IMG/VR virus record: IMGVR_UViG_3300044972_000184
Span: 1-57,308 of that record
Strand: one strand, 5' to 3'
Source of the DNA: a virus
DNA length: 57,308 bases
Each line of letters begins with the position of its first letter. Positions within the stretch are counted from its first letter, which is position 1. A program made the translations under genes and the position numbers. Positions 1 to 5,950 of the stretch are shown here, one piece after another. Below the pieces are notes generated by a model. The model was given only the letters and a program-made list of their open reading frames with translations. It had not been told where the DNA came from and did not search any database.

Positions 1-127
1 TCGGCAAACGATACGCAGACTTCTCTCCACCCGAACTGGCCGCCTACGGATCGTACTGCATCAACGATACCGAACTGACATACGCCCTGTTCCACAAGCT
101 GAAGCCACAGATTCCGACGCACGAGTT
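1..127. repeat. Terminal direct repeat, left copy (contig closure overlap)
   Basis: Bases 1-127 are identical to bases 57182-57308. The repeat lies inside the DNA polymerase gene and the reading frame continues exactly across the join, so the molecule closes into a 57,181-bp circle. A length of exactly 127 matches a common largest k-mer size in short-read assembly. I therefore read it as an assembly overlap of a circular or circularly permuted genome, not as a packaged terminal repeat. Confidence 0.95.
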
Positions 128-1499
128 GCTGGTCATCGACCAGACCATCCGCATGTACACCGAGCCGACCATCGAACTGGATGTGGACGCACTGCGGGTC
201 CACCTTGCCAACGTCGAGGAGAACCGGGCTGCACTGTTGCGTGAACTGGCCGACGCCATGGGGCAGGGGGCAGACGTGGATTTGGCCACGGTGCAGACCA
301 CCCTGATGAGCAACAACAACTTCGCCACCCTGCTCACGGCACTCGGCGTTGACCCGCCGATGAAGGTCAGCCCCACCACAGGGAAAGAAACCTATGCGTT
401 CTCCAAGACCGACAAGGGACTGACCGATCTGCTGGAACACCCCGACGACCGGGTCAGGGTGGCAGTGGAGGCACGGCTGGGTACCAAGTCCAGCATCGAG
501 AGGACCCGCACCGAAGCGTTCATAGGTATCTCTCAGCGTGGTAGCCTGCCCATCATGCTGAACTACTATGGTGCCCACACCGGGCGCTTCAGCGGTGGCG
601 ACAAGGTCAACCTCCAGAACCTACCGAGCCGGGGTAACGTCACCCTGCGGCGCGCACTGGTGGCACCGGAGGGGCACAGTCTCTTGGCCTGCGATAGCAG
701 CCAGATCGAGGCGCGCACCGTGGCATGGCTGGCTGGGCAGGACGACCTGCTGGCATCGTTCACTGCCGGCAACGACGTGTACTGTGAGTTCGCCTCGGAA
801 ATCTACGGACGCACCATCACCAAGGCTGACACCAAGGAACGCTTCGTCGGTAAGACGGGCATCCTCGGGCTGGGTTACGGCTGCGGCTGGGCCAAGTTCA
901 AGGAGATGCTGCGCGTCCAAGCCAAGGTCATCATCGACGACAACGAAGCGCAGCGGATCGTCGCCATCTACCGACAGAAGTACCACATGATCTCCCGCCT
1001 CTGGGTGCTGTGCAACAGTGCTCTGGGGACCATGCTCAACGGTGGCAGCGGCGACATCAACGGTATACTTAAGTATGATGCCGATGGGTTCTACCTACCC
1101 AATGGTATGCGGCTTGGGTACATGGGCCTGCGCCAGAGCAACAACGGGTACGGGTATATCAATGACGCCCGGACCTACCGCAAGATGGTGGAGATGCGGC
1201 TGCGTGGTGAGACGGTCAACGACCTGCTATGGACAAAGATATACGGGGGCAAGGTGGTGGAGAATCTGGTGCAGGCGCTGGCCGGCATCGCTGTCCGTGA
1301 GCAGATGGTGAAGATCAAACTGGCTGGCTACCACGTCGCCTTCCAAGTCCACGACGAGAACGTCATGGTGGTACCTGACGACCAGTTGCCTGCTGCCACC
1401 CAGCGGATCGAGTGGATCATGTCCACCGCTCCCAAGTGGGCACCCAACCTGCCCGTCGCATGTGAGTACGGCGTGGCCAAAAACTACGGGGACTGCTGA
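1..1499 (+). CDS. polA: DNA polymerase I family A, C-terminal part (gene starts at 56788)
   Basis: Replicative family A DNA polymerase, read from codon position 3. Joined to 56788-57181 it gives a 630-aa protein. This part carries the end of the 3'-5' exonuclease domain (exo III, Y-x3-D) and the whole polymerase domain. Motif A is D363-SSQIEAR, motif B is R412-x3-K416-x6-YG, and motif C is QVHDE with D583 (full-length numbering). The residue aligned with E. coli Phe762 is Leu420. There is no 5'-3' exonuclease domain, as in T7-like polymerases. The stop overlaps the next start (TGATG). It heads a block of nuclease, helicase, SSB-like and primase genes. Confidence 0.95.
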   Translation, partial: GKRYADFSPPELAAYGSYCINDTELTYALFHKLKPQIPTHELLVIDQTIRMYTEPTIELDVDALRVHLANVEENRAALLRELADAMGQGADVDLATVQTTLMSNNNFATLLTALGVDPPMKVSPTTGKETYAFSKTDKGLTDLLEHPDDRVRVAVEARLGTKSSIERTRTEAFIGISQRGSLPIMLNYYGAHTGRFSGGDKVNLQNLPSRGNVTLRRALVAPEGHSLLACDSSQIEARTVAWLAGQDDLLASFTAGNDVYCEFASEIYGRTITKADTKERFVGKTGILGLGYGCGWAKFKEMLRVQAKVIIDDNEAQRIVAIYRQKYHMISRLWVLCNSALGTMLNGGSGDINGILKYDADGFYLPNGMRLGYMGLRQSNNGYGYINDARTYRKMVEMRLRGETVNDLLWTKIYGGKVVENLVQALAGIAVREQMVKIKLAGYHVAFQVHDENVMVVPDDQLPAATQRIEWIMSTAPKWAPNLPVACEYGVAKNYGDC

Positions 1500-2158
1500 T
1501 GAAACTGTCGCACTCATACTCGGCGCTCAAGCAGTTCGAGAACTGCCCGCAGCGGTACTACCGCCAGCGTATCCTCAAGGACATCAAGGATGAGGGAGGC
1601 GAGGCCAGCAAGAACGGCGAACGCATCCATACGGCGTTCGAGGTGCGCCTCATGGAGAACACGCAGTTCTCCAAGGATATGTCTGCGTATGAACCGCTGT
1701 GCCAGAGCGTCGAGAAGCTGGCCAGCGACGGCGGACAACTGCTGGTCGAGAAGGAACTGGTGCTGAACGAAAGCCTCCAGCCTACAGGCTGGTGGGACAA
1801 GGACGCATGGCTCCGCTCGAAGCTGGACGTGCTGGTGCTGAAGGGGGAGAAGGCTGTCGTCCTCGATTGGAAAACCGGCAAGCGCCGGCCCGACTTCTTC
1901 CAGATGCAGATGTTCGCAGCGCAGGTGTTCAAACACTACAAGAACGTCCAGATCGTACAGACATCTCTCGTGTGGCTGGGTGATGCCAGCATGGACAAGC
2001 AGGCGTACAATCGCATCGACATGCACACCATCTGGCAGGCCATCGAGAGCAAGATCACACGGATCGAGCAGGCTGTCGAGCATGACAACTGGCCGGCGCG
2101 ACCGAGCGGCCTGTGCAATTACTGCCCCGCCAAGCCGACGTGTAAGTGGGCGCGGTGA
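1499..2158 (+). CDS. PD-(D/E)XK nuclease, RecB/Cas4-like with four cysteines
   Basis: A 219-aa protein of the PD-(D/E)XK nuclease superfamily. The active-site pattern is D110 in KLDVLV followed by D123-W-K125 in VVLDWKTGK. One cysteine near the N-terminus (C16) and three at the C-terminus (C206, C209, C215) match the arrangement that holds a 4Fe-4S cluster in Cas4 and AddB-type nucleases. The start overlaps the polymerase stop by one base. Likely role: exonuclease in replication, recombination or DNA end processing. The nuclease call is firm; the iron-sulfur cluster is inferred from cysteine positions. Confidence 0.85.
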   Translation: MKLSHSYSALKQFENCPQRYYRQRILKDIKDEGGEASKNGERIHTAFEVRLMENTQFSKDMSAYEPLCQSVEKLASDGGQLLVEKELVLNESLQPTGWWDKDAWLRSKLDVLVLKGEKAVVLDWKTGKRRPDFFQMQMFAAQVFKHYKNVQIVQTSLVWLGDASMDKQAYNRIDMHTIWQAIESKITRIEQAVEHDNWPARPSGLCNYCPAKPTCKWAR

Positions 2159-2200
2159 AAATAGTAGTTGACACGTATGTCCAACAGAGTAGGGTGACAC

Positions 2201-2536
2201 ATGGGAGTGACGACCCCCGAAGGACGTATCAAGCAGCGCCTCCGCGCGATGCTTCTGCGTCATAAGGTATGGTTCTTTCTGCCCGGTAACAACGGGTTCG
2301 GTAAGTCCGGCATCCCCGACTTCATCGCCATTGTGCGCGGTGTGTTTGTCGGGATCGAGGTGAAGGCGGACCGAACCAAGAAGCCCACGGCCCTGCAATA
2401 CAAGTGCGCGAAGGAGATACGCGCCGCAGGGGGTGTCTGGTTCTTGGTCTACGACGACGAGACGATCCGAGGAGTGGAGGAGTTTATCTGTGCTGGTCAT
2501 CGAGAAAGCGAAGGTGCTGGCGCTGAAGCTGGGTAA
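2201..2536 (+). CDS. VRR-NUC domain nuclease
   Basis: A 111-aa stand-alone VRR-NUC protein. The core is visible as GIPDF (G37-D40), then E53-V-K55 in IEVKAD and a conserved glutamine (Q66) in the following helix. VRR-NUC domains belong to the PD-(D/E)XK superfamily. Small phage versions of about 100 aa typically sit beside an SNF2-type helicase, as here, and have been linked to branched-DNA cleavage. The 42-base leader has a TTGACA box at about 2173 without a convincing -10. The gene overlaps the next one by 47 bases. Confidence 0.88.
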   Translation: MGVTTPEGRIKQRLRAMLLRHKVWFFLPGNNGFGKSGIPDFIAIVRGVFVGIEVKADRTKKPTALQYKCAKEIRAAGGVWFLVYDDETIRGVEEFICAGHRESEGAGAEAG

Positions 2537-4043
2537 GCCTGAGCGCGTACTAGAATCCATACCTACAGCTAGGACTATCAATGTGCGCGGCGTCGATCTG
2601 GTGGTGGCACCCCACCGCTTGGATGAAGTGCGCGTCCTCAACAACATCGGCATCCGCGCGCCGTCCCCTATCCTGTACTACTACGACTGGCCGGGTAAGT
2701 TCACCCCGTTCGACCACCAGCGGGAGACGGCTGCCTTCCTGACCCTGCACCCCAAGTGCATCGTGCTTAACGAGATCGGCACAGGCAAGACGCAGTCGGC
2801 ACTGTGGGCAGCGGACTATCTGCTGTCCAAGGGTGTCATCAAGAAGGTGCTCATCATGTCCCCGCTGTCCACACTGGAGCGGGTGTGGGGTGACGGTATC
2901 TTCATGGGGTTCCCGCACCGGAAGTTCGTCGTGTTGCACGGCTCTGCCGAGCGGCGGCACCGGCTGATGAAGCAGGACGTAGACTTCTACATCGTGAACC
3001 ACGACGGCTTCCCGATCATATCCAAGGAAGCCACGGGTATGTTTGACCTTGTGATCGCTGACGAGGCGGCGGTGCTGCGTAACCCCAGTACCCAAAGGTT
3101 CAAGCAGTTCCGCAAGTGGATGGATGCCAACCCGGAGACACGTCTGTGGTTGATGACGGGCACCCCGACACCGAACGAACCCACCGATGCTTGGGCTTTG
3201 GCCCGCCTGATTAACAGCCCGAACCTGACGCTGACCTTCACGGCTTTCCGTGAGACCGTCATGCAGAAGATGGGGCAGTGGCGTTTCGTGCCCCGGTCTG
3301 ACGCCACTGAGATCGTGAAGAACGTGCTGCAACCTGCGGTGCGGTACACCCGTGAGGAGTGCTTCGACCTACCGGAGACCATGCTCCAGACCCGCAAGGT
3401 GGACCTGACACCGGAGCAGAAGCAGCACTACCAGAAGATGGTGAAGGAACTGGTCACTGAGATCGGCAGCGACGGTATGATTAGCGCCGTGAACGAAGCG
3501 GTCAAGGTACAGAAACTTATCCAGATAGCGTGTGGCGTGGTCTACGGCGACGACGGCCAGCACATCGAGCTTGATGCCGGACCCCGTGTCAAACTGGTGA
3601 AGGAGATCATCGAGGAGGCAGGGGAGAAGGTCATCCTGTTCGTGCCACTGACAGGCACACTGCACATGCTGGAGAAAGAACTCTCCAAGCACTGGACGGT
3701 AGGCGTGGTCAACGGCGAGGTATCATCCTCGAAGCGAGACGTGATCTTCAAGAACTTCCAAGAGGCGAAGGACCCGCGTGTCCTCATCGCCCACCCCGGC
3801 ACCATGGCGCACGGTCTCACTCTGACCAGTGCGTCGACAATCATCTGGTACGGCCCGATCACAAGCAACGAGGTGTATGTCCAAGCCTGTGGTCGGATCG
3901 AACGGATCGGTAAGAACAAAACATCGAACGTGATCCACATCGAGGCAACCGACTTGGAGCACAAGATGTACGACCGACTGAGGAATAAGCAGAAGATACA
4001 GGGACTTCTGCTGGACTTGATAAGAGAGGAGACCAAGCGATGA
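2490..4043 (+). CDS. SNF2/DEAD-like superfamily 2 helicase
   Basis: A 517-aa SF2 helicase. Visible motifs: Walker A NEIGTGKT (residues 94-101), DEAA box (191-194), motif III TGTPTPN, and motif VI QACGRIERIGK near the C-terminus. The spacing resembles SNF2-type phage helicases. The GTG start at 2490 is chosen because GGAGTGGAGGAG lies just upstream with about 7 bases of spacing; an upstream ATG at 2433 in the same frame has no such site. It overlaps the VRR-NUC gene and its stop overlaps the next start (ATGA). Likely role: remodelling or unwinding replication and recombination intermediates with the adjacent nucleases. Confidence 0.9.
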   Translation: MLVIEKAKVLALKLGKPERVLESIPTARTINVRGVDLVVAPHRLDEVRVLNNIGIRAPSPILYYYDWPGKFTPFDHQRETAAFLTLHPKCIVLNEIGTGKTQSALWAADYLLSKGVIKKVLIMSPLSTLERVWGDGIFMGFPHRKFVVLHGSAERRHRLMKQDVDFYIVNHDGFPIISKEATGMFDLVIADEAAVLRNPSTQRFKQFRKWMDANPETRLWLMTGTPTPNEPTDAWALARLINSPNLTLTFTAFRETVMQKMGQWRFVPRSDATEIVKNVLQPAVRYTREECFDLPETMLQTRKVDLTPEQKQHYQKMVKELVTEIGSDGMISAVNEAVKVQKLIQIACGVVYGDDGQHIELDAGPRVKLVKEIIEEAGEKVILFVPLTGTLHMLEKELSKHWTVGVVNGEVSSSKRDVIFKNFQEAKDPRVLIAHPGTMAHGLTLTSASTIIWYGPITSNEVYVQACGRIERIGKNKTSNVIHIEATDLEHKMYDRLRNKQKIQGLLLDLIREETKR

Positions 4044-4441
4044 CAGTGAAGGTGGATGCCGCAATCGCGGTGTACCTAAAGCTGCGCGAACAGAAGGCGC
4101 AGATCGAGAAGGCAGCGAAGGCGGAGGTCGAGAAGCTGGAGCGTGACATGGACAAGCTGACCTCGTGGCTCAAGATACAGGCAGACGAGACTGGTGTCGC
4201 CAGCTTCAAGACACCCGCTGGCACGGCGTTCCTCAAGGCCACGGACTATGCGTCAGTGGCGGACTGGGATGCAGTGGTTAAGTTCGTCAAGGAGAACGAC
4301 GCCTACGACATGCTGACCAAGGGCGTCAGCAAGGTAGCAATCCGGGAGTACATGAACGAGACCAAGGAACTCCCGCCCGGCGTGAACTTCGGCACCAAGA
4401 TCGAGGTGCAGGTTCGCAAACCCACCAACAAGGAGGACTGA
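4040..4441 (+). CDS. Hypothetical coiled-coil protein of the replication block
   Basis: A 133-aa protein whose first 60 residues are charged and heptad-like (many K/E/A), predicting a coiled coil, followed by a small mixed domain and a basic tail. I do not recognise a family with certainty. Its form recalls the Gp157-like proteins found next to phage ssDNA-binding proteins, but that is only a loose resemblance. It is translationally coupled by ATGA overlap to the helicase and by a one-base overlap (TGATG) to the next small gene, so it probably acts in the same DNA-metabolism complex. Confidence 0.7.
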   Translation: MTVKVDAAIAVYLKLREQKAQIEKAAKAEVEKLERDMDKLTSWLKIQADETGVASFKTPAGTAFLKATDYASVADWDAVVKFVKENDAYDMLTKGVSKVAIREYMNETKELPPGVNFGTKIEVQVRKPTNKED

Positions 4442-4575
4442 TGATCGACTGGCTTAAGCGTTGGCTCCGTAGGCCACCGAAGAACAAGTCTGAGGATGAG
4501 GATCAGTTGGAGTTACCCTTCGATCCCCCGCTCCCGCACTTCCCACCACCACCCTTCAACCAACCGCACGTCTAA
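4441..4575 (+). CDS. Small proline-rich protein (44 aa)
   Basis: A short frame beginning with ATG at 4441, overlapping the preceding stop by one base, and ending TAA at 4573-4575. It has an amphipathic basic N-terminus (Trp- and Arg-rich), a short acidic stretch, and a very proline-rich C-terminus with several PPP runs. No family recognised. Support comes from the overlapping start, the fit between two coupled genes, and the absence of any other use of this 155-base interval. Confidence 0.55.
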   Translation: MIDWLKRWLRRPPKNKSEDEDQLELPFDPPLPHFPPPPFNQPHV

Positions 4576-4596
4576 CCGCTCATCACAGGAGAATAT

Positions 4597-5622
4597 ATGA
4601 GCAACGCAATCATCCCCGCTAACATCCAAATCCCCGCTCACCTCGCTGCCCGTATGCAGCAGCCGTCGGCACTGGCCGCCTCACTGGCTGCCGGTCTGGG
4701 TTCGGGTTCCGACTATCCCCGCATCAGCATCAAGGGTGCCCGCTTCCGCATCGTCGAAGGCAAGACCGAGACCGTGCTGGACGAGACCCGCCTGAAGGTG
4801 GTGATCGTTGGCTCCAACCCGGCCATCACCAAGAACTACTACGGCAAGGCATGGGACCCCAACGCTGAAGCCTCTGGCCCGGAATGCTTCTCGATGAACG
4901 GCAAGACGCCGGACCCTGAGTCGCCGTCGCCGCAGAGCGACACCTGTGTCGCCTGCCCCATGAACGCATGGGGTTCCAAGATCAGCCCCAACGGGCAGAA
5001 GATCAAGGCGTGTGCTGACCAGAAGCGTCTGGCTGTCGTGGCTGGTGACGACCCGACCGGTCCGATCTATCTGCTTCAGGTGACGCCGGCTGCGCTGAAG
5101 GACCTGAACCAGTACCAGAAGGAACTCACGCTGCGCGGTATCCCGCCGGAGGTGGTGTTCACCACCCTGTCGTTCGACACCGATGCGTCCTTCCCCAAGT
5201 TGAAGTTCTCTTTCGGTGGGTTCCTCGATGCTGAAACGCAGGAAGTGGCCGATGGTCTGTTCGGTACGGACAAGGTGACGGAGATCACCGGCGAGAAGGC
5301 GACGGTCCTCGAAGCCCTGCCGGCCCCTACTCCGGCCAAGCCGCAGTCTGTCCACGTGGTGGAAGAAGCCCCGGAAGTTATCGCTGAGCCGGTGGAGGAA
5401 GCCCCGGTCAAGCGTGGGTTCGGTGCCAAGGCTGCTGCGGAACCGGCCCCGAAGGCAGAGGAAGCGCCTGCTCCGAAGCGTGGGTTCGGTACCAAGGCGG
5501 AAACCAAGGCGGAAACCAAGGCGGCCCCCAAGCCTACCGTGGTTAGTGCCGAGCCGCAGGGTGGCAGCCTCGCTGACGAGATCGCTGCACTGGTGGGGAG
5601 CATGAACTCTGATGACGAGTGA
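4597..5622 (+). CDS. Probable single-stranded DNA-binding protein with a Cys4 site
   Basis: A 341-aa protein. Residues 35-250 form a likely beta-rich domain with four cysteines (C97, C117, C120, C139) spaced like a zinc site. Residues 255-330 are a low-complexity Ala/Pro/Glu linker holding two copies of KRGFGxKA. The C-terminus is acidic and ends in SDDE. An acidic tail after a flexible linker is the usual design of SSB proteins, and the position between helicase and primase fits. The zinc site and SSB role are inferences; the domain itself is not one I can name. A good GGAG ribosome site precedes ATG 4597. Confidence 0.6.
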   Translation: MSNAIIPANIQIPAHLAARMQQPSALAASLAAGLGSGSDYPRISIKGARFRIVEGKTETVLDETRLKVVIVGSNPAITKNYYGKAWDPNAEASGPECFSMNGKTPDPESPSPQSDTCVACPMNAWGSKISPNGQKIKACADQKRLAVVAGDDPTGPIYLLQVTPAALKDLNQYQKELTLRGIPPEVVFTTLSFDTDASFPKLKFSFGGFLDAETQEVADGLFGTDKVTEITGEKATVLEALPAPTPAKPQSVHVVEEAPEVIAEPVEEAPVKRGFGAKAAAEPAPKAEEAPAPKRGFGTKAETKAETKAAPKPTVVSAEPQGGSLADEIAALVGSMNSDDE

Positions 5623-5899
5623 TCCGCAACCCCTCGACTTTGCGAAGATCGACTGGATGCGGCGGCGTATGCTGTTGTCCGTCGGTGACATCGCACACCT
5701 GTTCGGAGTCTCACGAGCCACCTACTACGGGTGGCTCAAGGGAACCCCGCTTCGCAAAAGCAATGACGAAGCGGTACGGGACATGCTAAAACGGCTCCTT
5801 TCCTTGGTCACGGATCACTCGTGGCCAACACCGGAGGCGATGGCAGCGGATCAGAAGAAGCGAAGGGAGATGGTCATCGCGCTTCTGAACCAGCAATAA
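5612..5899 (+). CDS. Helix-turn-helix protein
   Basis: A 95-aa protein with a clear HTH at about residues 20-45: VGDIAHLFGVSRATYYGWLKG, which reads as helix-turn-recognition helix. The rest is a short helical region. It overlaps the SSB-like gene by 11 bases and precedes the primase-helicase. It could be a transcriptional regulator of the arm or an origin-related DNA-binding protein. No family name is assigned. Confidence 0.75.
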   Translation: MTSDPQPLDFAKIDWMRRRMLLSVGDIAHLFGVSRATYYGWLKGTPLRKSNDEAVRDMLKRLLSLVTDHSWPTPEAMAADQKKRREMVIALLNQQ

Positions 5900-5910
5900 G
5901 AGAGGGCGAG

Positions 5911-5945
5911 GGGTGGGTCGAGTGACTCACCCCCGCATTGCGGGG
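5911..5945 (+). promoter_or_regulatory. Two competing hairpins covering the primase-helicase ribosome site
   Basis: In the 51-base leader before ATG 5951, GGGTGGGTC (5911-5919) pairs with GACTCACCC (5924-5932) with one mismatch. CCCCGC (5931-5936) pairs with GCGGGG (5940-5945). The two stems share bases 5931-5932, so they are mutually exclusive at their edge. The second stem buries the only ribosome-site-like sequence (GGGGA). The structure is seen in the sequence; a role in translational control is inferred. Confidence 0.5.
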
Positions 5946-5950
5946 ACGAC

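Noticed and set aside
1499-2158. Cas4 of a CRISPR adaptation module
   Set aside because: No cas1, cas2 or array; the gene lies in a phage replication block where RecB/Cas4-like nucleases are common.
2173-2201. TTGACA box with TAGGGT at 16 bases, upstream of the VRR-NUC gene
   Set aside because: The -10 matches poorly and the operon is otherwise continuous; kept only as a remark.
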